DNA of 64,000 nt. It comes from Streptomyces sp. Edi2 (lineage in GTDB: Bacteria > Actinomycetota > Actinomycetes > Streptomycetales > Streptomycetaceae). This document shows, piece after piece, positions 8,206 to 16,814 of the stretch (position 1 is its first letter; each line of letters opens with the position of its first letter). The stretch is taken from NCBI RefSeq assembly GCF_040253635.1, contig NZ_JBEJGX010000001.1:124001-188000 (forward strand), given 5' to 3'. Position numbers and translations under genes: made by a program. Below the pieces are notes generated by a model. It saw only the letters and a list, made by a program, of their open reading frames with translations, was not told the origin of the DNA and did no database searches.

Positions 8206-9462
8206 GTGGCCGCCTACCTCATCCTCGGGCTCCTCGTCTTCCAGGCCGTACGCCGGATCCCCTCAGCCATCAAGGGAAGCGCCCCCGAGCGTCACCTCTC
8301 CGGGTTCTTCGCGACCATGGTCGGCGTCTGGATGCTGCGCATCCACCCTGAAGTGGCCCAGCTCGCCGGGATCAACGATCTGCCGACACTGATCCGCCAC
8401 AGCCTGAGCGTGGTGGCGTTCTGCCTGCTCCTGCGCTACCAGGCCGCGGTGTACCTCCGTGCCGGAGACGACAGACAGGACTCACCGAGGGACCGCCACC
8501 TCATTGAGGAGGTCGACCGCCTGGCTACCAAGGGCGCAGCCGTCTCGATCGTCCTCATGGCCGTCATCTTCGCTTTCGGTCTGGACCACATCGAACGTGG
8601 CGGGAGCTTCTTGACCGACCATGCCGGCCAGCCGTGGCTGGCCGGCTACATGGGCATCTTCTACGCATACTTCGCCACGACCACCGCCATCTGCTCATAC
8701 CTGTGGGCCAGCAGCGCCCGGCGGGCACCCCACTGGCCCCTTAGGTGGGGACTCCGTGTCATGTCGTTTGCGTTCCTCCTGGGCGTCGCGTACACCGTGG
8801 CCGGCATCGCCTACTTCCTGGCGATCTCGTTCCATCCTGTCTACGTACGCTGGGCTGAGATCCAGCAGCAGACGAGCGACGAACTGCTCTACTCCTTCTT
8901 CGGGCTCTTCCTCGTCGGCACCATGCTCCCGGTCGGTCAGGAATTCACCCACGGTTGGCGAGCCCACAAGACGCTCGCCACGCTCTACCCCCTCTGGCGC
9001 GAACTGGCCCTGGCCGCCCCCGGCCACACCATGCGGGAACCCAGCAACATGCTGGCTGGCCGCCGCGGCAGCCACTGGCTGAACTGGACCATGGACCACC
9101 TACGAATACAGCCCGTCGACCTGCGCCTGGAGCGCTACGTCACCGAGATCAGCGATGTCGTCCGTGTCCTGAGCTACTACGCACCAGACGGGCTCTACCC
9201 TCGGGCCACTGAGCTCGCCATGGAGCAGGGACACCAGGGCGACCAGGCCCGCGCCTTGGCCGGCGCCTACTGGATCCGTGCTGCCATAGTCGTAAAGGAG
9301 GATGGTCCGCGCCTCCGTCAAATTCCCCTGGAAACGCCGTCGAACATCGAGGATGACTACGACGAGTACGTCGGCAGGCTGCTGCAAGTATGCCGAGTCC
9401 TCAGCCACGCCACGCCGCCGACGATCAACACGTTGCTGCAGCCCAGCCTCGGCGGCGAGTGA
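8206..9462 (+). CDS. DUF6545 / MAB_1171c-type membrane protein
   Basis: GTG 8206 starts one base after the stop of the peptidase gene, so the two are an operon; an in-frame TTG at 8197 is the alternative. Six to seven membrane helices occupy about residues 1-260 (AAYLILGLLVFQAV, SLSVVAFCLLL, AVSIVLMAVIFAFGL, VMSFAFLLGVAYTV, LLYSFFGLFLVGTML), followed by a cytosolic domain containing LYPLWRELALAAPG and DLRLERYVTEISD, the signature of this actinobacterial family. Often called a putative transporter, but no transport is proven. Its repeated pairing with ImmA/IrrE peptidases suggests a membrane partner or sensor. Confidence 0.75.
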   Translation: MAAYLILGLLVFQAVRRIPSAIKGSAPERHLSGFFATMVGVWMLRIHPEVAQLAGINDLPTLIRHSLSVVAFCLLLRYQAAVYLRAGDDRQDSPRDRHLIEEVDRLATKGAAVSIVLMAVIFAFGLDHIERGGSFLTDHAGQPWLAGYMGIFYAYFATTTAICSYLWASSARRAPHWPLRWGLRVMSFAFLLGVAYTVAGIAYFLAISFHPVYVRWAEIQQQTSDELLYSFFGLFLVGTMLPVGQEFTHGWRAHKTLATLYPLWRELALAAPGHTMREPSNMLAGRRGSHWLNWTMDHLRIQPVDLRLERYVTEISDVVRVLSYYAPDGLYPRATELAMEQGHQGDQARALAGAYWIRAAIVVKEDGPRLRQIPLETPSNIEDDYDEYVGRLLQVCRVLSHATPPTINTLLQPSLGGE

Positions 9463-9487
9463 GGCCCGCCCCATGGTCCTCAATGCC

Positions 9488-9943
9488 TCACACGGAAGTT
9501 GCGTTGCCCTCGGCAGGCGCAGGTGGCTGATGCCTGTTGGACAGGGACAACCACCGACCCGGTGCAGGGTCGGGGACGAGGTGCAGGGGTATGACCCTGG
9601 GGTCGGATACCGGAATTACCGGACCGTCAGACCAGCCTTGCAGGTCTCCGCCCGAGTACAGCCCATAGACGTAGCGGACGTTGGTTCCCCTGGTGCCAGC
9701 CGCTGCCAGCCTGCTGACCAGGCTGGTGATGAGGTCCCCGCCCCGTGCGGCCTGTTCCACCTGGGCGACCTCAGCCCAGTTATTCAGGTTCGCCCCTATG
9801 AGGGCAATGATTCGTGCCGGTTGGCCACCGGCAACTTCGCTCTTGCCGCCGCGCATTGGCGGGCCCCACAGGTCGAAACCGGTAATGAGGTCGGTTCGGA
9901 GCAGGCGGTCACCGGCCACCCGCAGCCAAGTCGTGCTGGACAT
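9488..9943 (-). CDS. hypothetical protein
   Basis: A 151-residue protein starting at ATG 9943 (MSSTTWLRVAGDRLLRTD), with GGGGAG seven bases upstream. It contains QPARIIALIGANLNNWAEVA and GGDLITSLVSRLAAAGTRG, which suggest an alpha/beta fold. No family recognised. It converges with the membrane-protein gene (25-bp gap) and diverges from the TetR gene, whose 438-bp upstream region it shares. Confidence 0.6.
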   Translation of the reverse strand: MSSTTWLRVAGDRLLRTDLITGFDLWGPPMRGGKSEVAGGQPARIIALIGANLNNWAEVAQVEQAARGGDLITSLVSRLAAAGTRGTNVRYVYGLYSGGDLQGWSDGPVIPVSDPRVIPLHLVPDPAPGRWLSLSNRHQPPAPAEGNATSV

Positions 9944-10381
9944 CCAGGAGCTCCCCTCGCATCGGATGACCAACGTAGATATTCCTTCCTGTGGACAGAG
10001 AATTCGCGCCGCCTAGATACCCGACAACCCTGGAGCGAATCTGACACCCATGACGATCTGCAGCGATGCAAACACCGATTGAGACGAGATATCGCATATC
10101 CTGTGGATAAGACTTGAAGCCGCCCACCTCAACGCTGAGCCAATTACCCGAACGCTCGAAGACTGCCAGTGTTCTCAGCAGCCGTGGCGCCAGGTCCGGC
10201 AAATTCGACGCCTCGGGTCGAGCTGTAGTGAGGCGCGAGGCCACAGAGTTATTTGAATGCTAGAATGCTTAAGATTCAGTTTTTACTTCGGGCAAGAGAG
10301 CTGGGTTCGCAGCGACAGGGCGACTATCCGTGGCATTGCAACTGCACAACGTAAATTACTTGACGGACAGGAGAAAGCCCT
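9944..10381. promoter_or_regulatory. divergent control region of TetR gene
   Basis: A 438-bp gap, noticeably more AT-rich than its surroundings. GAATGC occurs twice (10255-10260, 10263-10268), and 10263-10277 (GAATGCTTAAGATTC) is a near-palindrome about 105 bp before the TetR start. Butyrolactone-receptor-type proteins usually bind palindromes upstream of their own genes, so this is a candidate; no good match to a known autoregulatory element was established. Confidence 0.35.
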
Positions 10382-11065
10382 GTGATGGACCAGGTGAAGA
10401 ATGTTCCCCAGCAGGACCGGGCCATACGGACTCGGTTTCGGGTCCTGCAGGCAGCCGCCGCTGAGTTTGACGAGCACGGCTACGGCGAGACGACGATCAA
10501 GCAAATCGCGGAGAAAGCAGGGGTATCCCAAGGCGCCCTGTACTTCCACTTCGACAGCAAGGAAGAGCTCGCGCGGGCCGTATTGGACGCCCAGTTCGGC
10601 GAGGTCCAAGTCGCACCGCAGCCCGTAAAGCTGCAGGAGCTGGTGGATACAAGCTATGTCCTCGCCTACAAGTTGCGGGATGACCCCATTTTGCGTGGCG
10701 CATCCAGCCTCGCCATGGAACAGGGGAAAAAGTTCCTCGATCGCAGGCGTTCAATGGATGCTTGGAATGAATTCGCTGCGAACCTCCTGACTGAGGCCCG
10801 CGAGAGGGGCGAAATCCTCGAAACGGTCAACATCGAAAAGACCGCGTGGAACCTCGTGGCTTCGTTTGCCGGAATTCAGAACATGTCACAGGAATACACC
10901 AGGAGGCAGGATCTTACTGCCCGCCTAACCGATATGTGGGAGAAAGACATGCCAAATATCGCCCTGCCGGCCTTGCTGAGGAAGCTCCAGATCCATGAAT
11001 CCCGAGGCGAGGAGCTAGTAATGCAGGCCGAACGCAGCGGGCCCTCCTTCTCCGCCGACGCATGA
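10382..11065 (+). CDS. gamma-butyrolactone receptor-like TetR regulator
   Basis: A 227-residue TetR protein that would bind DNA and release it on binding a small signal or antibiotic. GTG 10382 is preferred over the adjacent ATG 10385 because GGAG lies 8 bases upstream. The N-terminal HTH (TIKQIAEKAGVSQGALYFHF, then SKEELARAVLDAQ) and the ligand half (KLQELVDTSYVLAYKL, SSLAMEQGKKFLDRR, FAGIQNMSQEY) follow the ScbR/ArpA pattern rather than generic TetR. No butyrolactone synthase (AfsA type) is in the window, so it could be a pseudo-receptor. The type III synthase and regulators nearby are possible targets. A short ORF overlaps its stop. Confidence 0.85.
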   Translation: MMDQVKNVPQQDRAIRTRFRVLQAAAAEFDEHGYGETTIKQIAEKAGVSQGALYFHFDSKEELARAVLDAQFGEVQVAPQPVKLQELVDTSYVLAYKLRDDPILRGASSLAMEQGKKFLDRRRSMDAWNEFAANLLTEARERGEILETVNIEKTAWNLVASFAGIQNMSQEYTRRQDLTARLTDMWEKDMPNIALPALLRKLQIHESRGEELVMQAERSGPSFSADA

Positions 11066-11175
11066 ATTCGCACCGGGCCCGCAGCCGCCGGGATCTGCCC
11101 TGGTCTCGGGAGTCACCATTAGAGCTTCGTGAGCATCTCGGCCGGATCATGCGGGACCTGTTCACTGCCCCGTAA
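11062..11175 (+). CDS. 37-residue ORF coupled to TetR gene
   Basis: Its ATG overlaps the TetR stop in an ATGA junction. The product (MNSHRARSRRDLPW, then LRE and HLGRIMRDL) is basic and helical. No family is known. The overlap is the only evidence for it; it may be a chance frame. Confidence 0.3.
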   Translation: MNSHRARSRRDLPWSRESPLELREHLGRIMRDLFTAP

Positions 11176-11351
11176 CTCGCGCCACTCTCCGACGTCAGAC
11201 GGAAAGCTGACGGCCCTCGGTCCCAGGACTCTACGACAAAATCACCCGGCGCATGTACGCGAGTTACTCGGCCGCTACGGCGTAATCCACGCTAATCGCC
11301 CCGACATTGTTGAATTTCACCGCGAAGAAGATGTGCGAAGGATAGCGAGTG

Positions 11352-12221
11352 ATGTCTACCATAACCGGCATAGCGGAGATTGCTGAGCGTCTGTATCACG
11401 AGCCCGCCGCGAGCGACTTCAATCGTCCGCCCATCCCAATTCGCGCTGACATCACAAGGAAAGCAACTCCCGGACCGCGCACCCATGCCACTCGCGATGT
11501 GCTGTCCATCCTGGTGGACCACATCGGCCCGCCAACCCTGTACGGCGGGAGCGCCCACGGCCCGAATATCCGCTGGCGCACCGATACGCAGACCCTGTTG
11601 CTGGACCACGGAGTTGCCGGACTCCAACTGTCCGTTCACCGGACCTCAGACCTGGAGCGCCGCGAGGCCGCCGTCTTCCAACGCGGCGTGGGCGACGGAC
11701 CCGGTCAGGAGCCCTCGTTCAGCAGCCTGCCGTACCTGTGGCAGCTCTACCGCGGCGGGCCTGATGCCGTCCCCACAAGCCTCCCTGCCGCGCCCCCGGC
11801 TCCAGACTGGCAACGGCTGGAAGAGGCACTGGCATCACTCATGCACGCGTGGTTGCAACAGCTGCCGACCCAAGTCGATGACGATGCTGCAGCATTCAAC
11901 ATCGTCAATCACGCCGATGGGGATCGCATCCTGTCGGTGATCTGCGGCGCGCGGGACGATGTGACGCTGCTTATCGACGACCAGGACGCACCACACGACC
12001 GTCACCACCAGACCATGATGATGCGCCGAGGGTGGGACGCCCCGGTCCTCGGCTGGTGGCAAGCTTTCTACGAGCCCACTTCTGCAGCATCTGCAGCGCG
12101 CCACGTGGTCACGGAACTTCGTCTTCGAGGCGCGCGTACCCCCCACGACCTGGGCGCCGACCAGATCAGCTGCGCCGATGAGGGCTTGCTCGTCCTGCCC
12201 GGCCTGGGCATTCGTCCCTGA
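11352..12221 (+). CDS. hypothetical protein, 289 residues
   Basis: ATG 11352 (MSTITGIAEIAERL), immediately after an in-frame GTG, with GAAGGA upstream. The product is soluble and Trp-rich, with LSILVDHIGPPTLYGG, a Pro/Ala linker near 150, and a C-terminal half containing WQRLEEALASLMHAWLQQ and ILSVICGARDDVTLLID. I do not recognise the fold. Codon usage is typical of the genome. It stands alone downstream of the TetR gene. Confidence 0.65.
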   Translation: MSTITGIAEIAERLYHEPAASDFNRPPIPIRADITRKATPGPRTHATRDVLSILVDHIGPPTLYGGSAHGPNIRWRTDTQTLLLDHGVAGLQLSVHRTSDLERREAAVFQRGVGDGPGQEPSFSSLPYLWQLYRGGPDAVPTSLPAAPPAPDWQRLEEALASLMHAWLQQLPTQVDDDAAAFNIVNHADGDRILSVICGARDDVTLLIDDQDAPHDRHHQTMMMRRGWDAPVLGWWQAFYEPTSAASAARHVVTELRLRGARTPHDLGADQISCADEGLLVLPGLGIRP

Positions 12222-12685
12222 CCGAGGTCACGTAGAAGGCACCTTGGCCGGGCGCTCCCGCCAGTTCGCCCAAACAAAGATCTCCGAAAGGTCAGAGGCT
12301 GATCCCAGGTCCGGCTGTAGAGCACCAGCGGGCCGTTGCGCCGGCGTTCCCGCATCGTACGGCGGCGATTTCCTGAGCGATCCCGTCACTGGCCTGGGCT
12401 CAACACGGATTGCACCCGGTCCTGTTGCCAGCGACCGATACCGCTGCGGGGTACGTTGCTTTCACCCACGGATGCGGTCGGCTCTACGAGAAGGACGCCG
12501 CTCCCCCGGCCTCGCGGACGAGCGCCACTGGTTAAGGCCAGAGCGGGACCGCGAGAGTCCTTGCTGTCGCGCACCATCAATGTCCCGACTGTGGCTCGGG
12601 CGGCCGCTTCCACACAGGTGCCCTGGACGTCCTGGACATTGCTGTCGGCAGACTGCGAACAAATGCCTGCCCGGCACACTGTCTC
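12222..12685. other. intergenic, no gene supported
   Basis: A 464-bp gap between convergent genes. One frame (about 12537-12745) reads HHQCPDCGSGGRF but has no start codon or ribosome site. Nothing else stands out. Confidence 0.4.
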
Positions 12686-13240
12686 TTAGACGGACGCAGT
12701 CTCGCCACGTGGTTCCGACCTCGGCCTCTGGCTGGCCTGAGCCGTGATCTCCTTCAGCAGCAGGGCTACTTTGTTCGTGTCCTCCAGGACCAGCACCTCC
12801 TCCGTCCAAAGGGGCGGAATGCTCTCGCCGGCGCGCTCAGCCACGAGGATTCGCTCGAGGACGTCACGATGGCCGTGGGACAGACCATGTGCGCCCTCGG
12901 CCGGGGCCTTGCGGCGGATGTTGACGGCGTTGCGCAGCAGCCAGGCGTTCATGGTCGACCAGGGGCGCTTTCCTTCGGCACCCGGTTCGGGGAGGGGGTC
13001 ATTGCAGCGCAGGATCCACGACCGCACGGCTGCCCATTCCCTCCGGCCATCGCCGTCAGGGGCAGGAAAGGGGTCGAGCGTCTCCGGCCCGTAGCAAGCG
13101 GCGAAGTTGTCGACAGTCTCGGCAGAGATCCCCAGCAGTTCGCCCAAATCGAGTGCGCTCACCCGCCGATCGGTTGGCCGGGCGGCACGAGCCTGCTCGT
13201 CGAGATTGATCGTCGTCCTGCTTGCGCTTGCGTTACTCAT
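12686..13240 (-). CDS. hypothetical protein with HTH-like N-terminus
   Basis: 184 residues from ATG 13240 (MSNASASRTTINLDEQ). Residues about 25-75 (VSALDLGELLGISAETVDNF, then REWAAVRSWILRC) look like a MerR- or excisionase-style winged helix, and DVLERILVAERAGE is helical. A DNA-binding role is inferred only. No clear ribosome site is close to the start. Confidence 0.55.
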   Translation of the reverse strand: MSNASASRTTINLDEQARAARPTDRRVSALDLGELLGISAETVDNFAACYGPETLDPFPAPDGDGRREWAAVRSWILRCNDPLPEPGAEGKRPWSTMNAWLLRNAVNIRRKAPAEGAHGLSHGHRDVLERILVAERAGESIPPLWTEEVLVLEDTNKVALLLKEITAQASQRPRSEPRGETASV

Positions 13241-13427
13241 GTTCGGGTGGCGCTCCGGGTCAAGTCGCGGTGGTGGGGGCTGCTTCGTGAGATGAAGCGT
13301 CGGAAGATGAAGATCAGCACCGGAATTTTCGCATATCAGGTAGCTCCGTCAATCAGACGCCCGAGAAGACGACGGTTTGCAAGCAGAGTTCCGGGTTCGA
13401 GCACTCAAGTGCCGACGAGCAAGGTGG

Positions 13428-14255
13428 TCACGCGGGTTCGGTGCAGAACTGCCGGGCACCGCGCAGTGTGGTCCGCAGGATCCGCTGGGTCGCCTGGCTG
13501 TCGAGGCGTACGTCGAGGGCTCCGGGAAGGGTGCTGTCGGCCCGCAGGCCCGTGGGCAGGCGGGAGGCGTCGAGACCGTCACGTCTGGCGATGAGGGTGC
13601 CGAGCTCGTGACGGCTCAGGGCGTCGGGCCCTGCGAGATGGTGGATGCCGGACGCATCGCTGGAGGCCAGTTCCAGGAGGGCGGCGGCCAGGTCAGCAAC
13701 GTGCACTGGGCAGCGGATGTCGTCGGTGAACAAGGCGCCGTCAACGGTGCCGGAGGCGAGTTTGTGTACGAGCCGTTCGTGCACGGAACGTCCGTGGCCG
13801 ATGATCAGCGACGGGCGGCCGACGACGGCCTTTGGATGCACAGCGAGGACCCCGGTCTCCGCGGCAGCCTTGGCAGCGCCGTACGGAGTGATGGGGTCCG
13901 GGAGGGCGGACTCGTCGTAGTGGACCCGGGCACCGGAGAACACGGCGTCGGTGGACACGTGGACCATGCGGGTTCCGCGCTTCGCCGCCACCATCGCGAG
14001 TTGGATGGGACCTACTGCCGTAATCGCCCAATCGGCCCCGCCGCTCGATGCGTTGATGATGATGTGCGGATCCACCTCGGCCATGACGGCGTCCAGGCGG
14101 CCCGCCTCACGTAGATCAAGGGGGTGCCACACGGCCTGGGAGGCGTCGCCGGGCTTGGTCGCGTACGTCGCGGCCGTAGGGTGCCCGGCCGCTCTCGCCT
14201 GCCGGATCAGTTCGGCCCCCAGGAAGCCGCTGCCGCCGATGATCAGAGCTGTCAT
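13428..14255 (-). CDS. RmlD-like NAD(P)-dependent sugar reductase
   Basis: A 275-residue short-chain dehydrogenase of the extended type, like dTDP-4-dehydrorhamnose reductase. GGSGFLGAELIRQA gives the nucleotide-binding GxxGxxG; MVHVSTDAVFSG and PYGAAKAAAE carry the catalytic Ser/Thr and YxxxK. ATG 14255 is chosen; an in-frame GTG 14264 is nearly equal. It belongs to the leftward 13.4-19.4 kb group with a UDP-glucose dehydrogenase and an aminotransferase, which suggests modified-sugar metabolism. Length is near the family's ~290. Confidence 0.8.
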   Translation of the reverse strand: MTALIIGGSGFLGAELIRQARAAGHPTAATYATKPGDASQAVWHPLDLREAGRLDAVMAEVDPHIIINASSGGADWAITAVGPIQLAMVAAKRGTRMVHVSTDAVFSGARVHYDESALPDPITPYGAAKAAAETGVLAVHPKAVVGRPSLIIGHGRSVHERLVHKLASGTVDGALFTDDIRCPVHVADLAAALLELASSDASGIHHLAGPDALSRHELGTLIARRDGLDASRLPTGLRADSTLPGALDVRLDSQATQRILRTTLRGARQFCTEPA

Positions 14256-14348
14256 GGGTGACACGGTAGACCGGACCCGGTGGGCGCTGGCTGAGGCCCG
14301 GCTCTACCCGTAGCCAGGAGGGCTCATCGAACAGCATTCGGGGCCGCC

Positions 14349-15254
14349 CTAGGCTGATCGTGAGGCACCCGTAGTGGCGGGTGAGAAGTCGTACAGGGCG
14401 AAGGTGGCGACGGGACGGTAGCCGAGCCGTTGGACGAGGGCATTGCTGGCGGGGTTGGCCAGGTTCGTGAAGAGCAGTACGTCCTGCGGTCCGTCTGCCA
14501 GGGCGACCCGTGTCACCTCGGTCAGTGCCGCGCCGGCGTATCCGCGGCCTCGGAGGTGTTTTGGGGTGTAGGCGATGGCCAAGCGGATCTGGCCTGCGAC
14601 CATCGGGTTCACGCCGGCCATGGCGGCGGGGGTACCGTCCGGGGTTTCCCACAACGTGATGCCTCGCGAGGCGATGCGTGTGTCCGCCCACTGTTGGGGA
14701 TCCCGGGAGGGGGGTTCTCCGTAGGACTCGGAGAAGTCGCGGTACAGGCGCGCGACTTCTTCGCGGTCTCGCTCGCTTGCGACGCGGGCACGGCCTTCCG
14801 GGAGCTGCTGTGGAGGGATGAGGGTATCCAGGCGATACAGGCACTGCCGCTCGTGGAGTGTCGGGAGGGCGCCTGTGCGGCGATGCCAGGCGTCCGAGAA
14901 CGCCGTGGCGGTGTCGTGGTCTGCGTAGATGCCGGGAAGTTGGTGGTCGCGGTCAGCCAGATAGACGGCGAGGGTGTCGGCTTCTTCGGGGGTGAGGGGA
15001 GTGAGGTTCAGACGGTGCGGCGGGGCACGGAAGAGGGTGGCGCGGGCCTTGCCCGCTCGCTCCAGGAACCCTAGGACGGGAGCCTCGGGCCCGTATGCGT
15101 GCGGTCCGCAGATCCGCACGGTCTCTGTCAGCGTCAAGGGGAGGGTGTGCAGTACGGGCTGCGAGTGTAAGAAGGATCCGGCCCGGGTGAAGAAGTGGTC
15201 CAGGTCTTCGGTGAGGTTCCAACCAGCCAGGGCGCTGGGGTTATTGGTGGTCAC
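14349..15254 (-). CDS. GNAT-family acetyltransferase
   Basis: 301 residues from GTG 15254 (VTTNNPSALAGWN). The long open frame to 15761 above it is antisense shadow of the dehydrogenase gene and is not used. The N-terminal half is a helical accessory region (LTETVRICGPHAYG). The C-terminal GNAT core (about 170-290) has the acetyl-CoA loop LAIAYTPKHLRGRGYAGAAL and the final LFTNLANPASNALVQRLGYR. Substrate unknown; the gene neighbourhood suggests an amine made by the aminotransferase. Confidence 0.8.
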   Translation of the reverse strand: MTTNNPSALAGWNLTEDLDHFFTRAGSFLHSQPVLHTLPLTLTETVRICGPHAYGPEAPVLGFLERAGKARATLFRAPPHRLNLTPLTPEEADTLAVYLADRDHQLPGIYADHDTATAFSDAWHRRTGALPTLHERQCLYRLDTLIPPQQLPEGRARVASERDREEVARLYRDFSESYGEPPSRDPQQWADTRIASRGITLWETPDGTPAAMAGVNPMVAGQIRLAIAYTPKHLRGRGYAGAALTEVTRVALADGPQDVLLFTNLANPASNALVQRLGYRPVATFALYDFSPATTGASRSA

Positions 15255-15277
15255 GGTCGGCTCCGTTCGAGGTCGCG

Positions 15278-15313
15278 CGTGGGTGGGACGCCCGCAGGGG
15301 TGTCCCACCCACG
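15278..15313 (-). terminator. 12-bp stem-loop after UDP-glucose dehydrogenase gene
   Basis: Perfect 12-bp arms (15278-15289, 15302-15313) with a 12-nt loop, between the dehydrogenase stop and the acetyltransferase start. It could attenuate read-through into the acetyltransferase gene. Confidence 0.7.
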
Positions 15314-15321
15314 GGTATCCG

Positions 15322-16644
15322 CTACTTTCCGGCGCGGCCGAGCTGGTGGATGGTCCAGCCCGCCGCGCGCCAGGGCTCGGGGTCGAGGGTGGTGCGGCAG
15401 TCGACGAGCAGGGGGTGGGCCGGGCGGCCTGCCAGGGCCTGGGGGTCGGCCTGCCGGTACTCGGGCCATTCGGTGGCCAGGACGACGAGTTCGGTGCCGT
15501 CGAGCGAGGCGGGCAGGTCGTCGGTGTAGTCGAACTCGGGGTTGCGGACCATCGCCGTGGCCACAGCCTGCGGGTCGTGGATGGTGACGGTCGCGCCGGC
15601 CTGCTGGAGGGCATGCGCGAGCGCGAGGGCCGGGGACTCGCGAACGTCGTTGGTGCCTGGTTTGAACGCGGCGCCCCACACGGTGACCCGGGTGCCCTTG
15701 ACGGGGCGCTTGCCCAGGGCGCGGGTGATGAGGTCCAGCGCGACGTCGATGCGGCGTTCATTGATCACCTCGGCCGCGCGCAGGAGGGCAGCGGCCTGCT
15801 CGGCGCCGAGCTGCTGGGCGCTCGCGGTGAAGGCGCGGACGTCCTTGGGGAGGCAGCCACCGCCGTACCCGATGCCGGGCCGCATGCCGCCGCTGCCGAT
15901 CCGGGGGTCGATGCCCAGGATGTCCACGATCTGGGAGACATCGCCGCCCGCGGCCTCGCACATGTCGGCGACGGCGTTGATGTAGCTGATCTTCAGGCCG
16001 AGGAAGGTGTTCGCGGCGCCCTTGGCCAGCTCGGCGGTCTGCGGGTCGGTGACGAAGAGCGGGACGCCGGCGTCCAGGATGGGCGCGTAGACCGCGCGGA
16101 TCACCTTCTCGGCCTCGACGGTGGTGAGACCGACGATGAGCCGGTCCGGGCAGAGGGTGTCCTCGACGGCGTGCCCTTCGCGAAGGAACTCCGGGTTCCA
16201 GACAACGTCGACCTGGTCGCCCGCGGGGGCCAGGCGCTGGGCGAGGGCGGTGACCTGGCTGGTGGTGCCGACGGTGACCGTGCTTTTCCCGACGATCGTG
16301 CACGGCCGGTCGAGGTGCGGGGCGAGCTGACGGATCGCGCCATACACCTGTGCGGTGTCGTAGGAGCGACCATCGGCGTCGATGGGGGTGCCGACGCCGA
16401 TGAAGTGCAGCTCGGCGAAGCTGGCCGCCTCGCGGATGTCGGTGGTGAACCGCAGTCGTCCACTCTGGGTGTGGCGGGCGAGCAGTTCCGGCAGGCCGAT
16501 CTCGTAGATGGGGCATTGGCCTGCGTTGAGTCGGTCGGCCTTGGCCTGGTCGACGTCCACGCCGATGACCTCGTGGCCGAGTTCGGCCATCGCCGCCGCG
16601 TGCGGGATGCCGAGGTGACCGCAGCCGATCACGGAAACACGCAT
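15322..16644 (-). CDS. UDP-glucose 6-dehydrogenase family protein
   Basis: A 440-residue nucleotide-sugar dehydrogenase that oxidises a UDP-hexose to the uronate with two NAD+. The Rossmann start MRVSVIGCGHLG, the catalytic Cys264 in GYGGGCLPKD, Lys208 in AELAKGAANTFL and the C-terminal GAAFKPGTNDVRESPAL are all present. Length is normal. The product, probably UDP-glucuronate or UDP-ManNAcA-type, could feed the reductase and aminotransferase around it. About 170 bp separates it from the upstream aminotransferase gene, so it may have its own promoter. Confidence 0.9.
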   Translation of the reverse strand: MRVSVIGCGHLGIPHAAAMAELGHEVIGVDVDQAKADRLNAGQCPIYEIGLPELLARHTQSGRLRFTTDIREAASFAELHFIGVGTPIDADGRSYDTAQVYGAIRQLAPHLDRPCTIVGKSTVTVGTTSQVTALAQRLAPAGDQVDVVWNPEFLREGHAVEDTLCPDRLIVGLTTVEAEKVIRAVYAPILDAGVPLFVTDPQTAELAKGAANTFLGLKISYINAVADMCEAAGGDVSQIVDILGIDPRIGSGGMRPGIGYGGGCLPKDVRAFTASAQQLGAEQAAALLRAAEVINERRIDVALDLITRALGKRPVKGTRVTVWGAAFKPGTNDVRESPALALAHALQQAGATVTIHDPQAVATAMVRNPEFDYTDDLPASLDGTELVVLATEWPEYRQADPQALAGRPAHPLLVDCRTTLDPEPWRAAGWTIHQLGRAGK

Positions 16645-16814
16645 TGCAGGTCGTCCTTGTCTGGTCGGGGGGCACAGCGGACTCGGTGTGCCCCCCGACG
16701 CTATCGGTTGGCTCGTAGGCCCAAGTCGGTTGACACAGTGGTTCGTTGAGATGTTCGACTAGTTGGCACGGGGGTAATCGGGGCACCGGTGCCGACCGAC
16801 GGATGGCCAACGGT

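Noticed and set aside
11129..11386. 85-codon frame ending VEFHREEDVRRIASDVYHN
   Set aside because: The end looks protein-like, but there is no ribosome site, the N-terminal half is poor, and it overlaps the 11352 gene.
12537..12745. Frame with HHQCPDCGSGGRF
   Set aside because: No start codon or ribosome site, and it runs into the convergent 12686 gene.
14349..15761. Extended start for the GNAT protein
   Set aside because: Residues above GTG 15254 are low-complexity Ser/Pro/Arg antisense to the UDP-glucose dehydrogenase gene.
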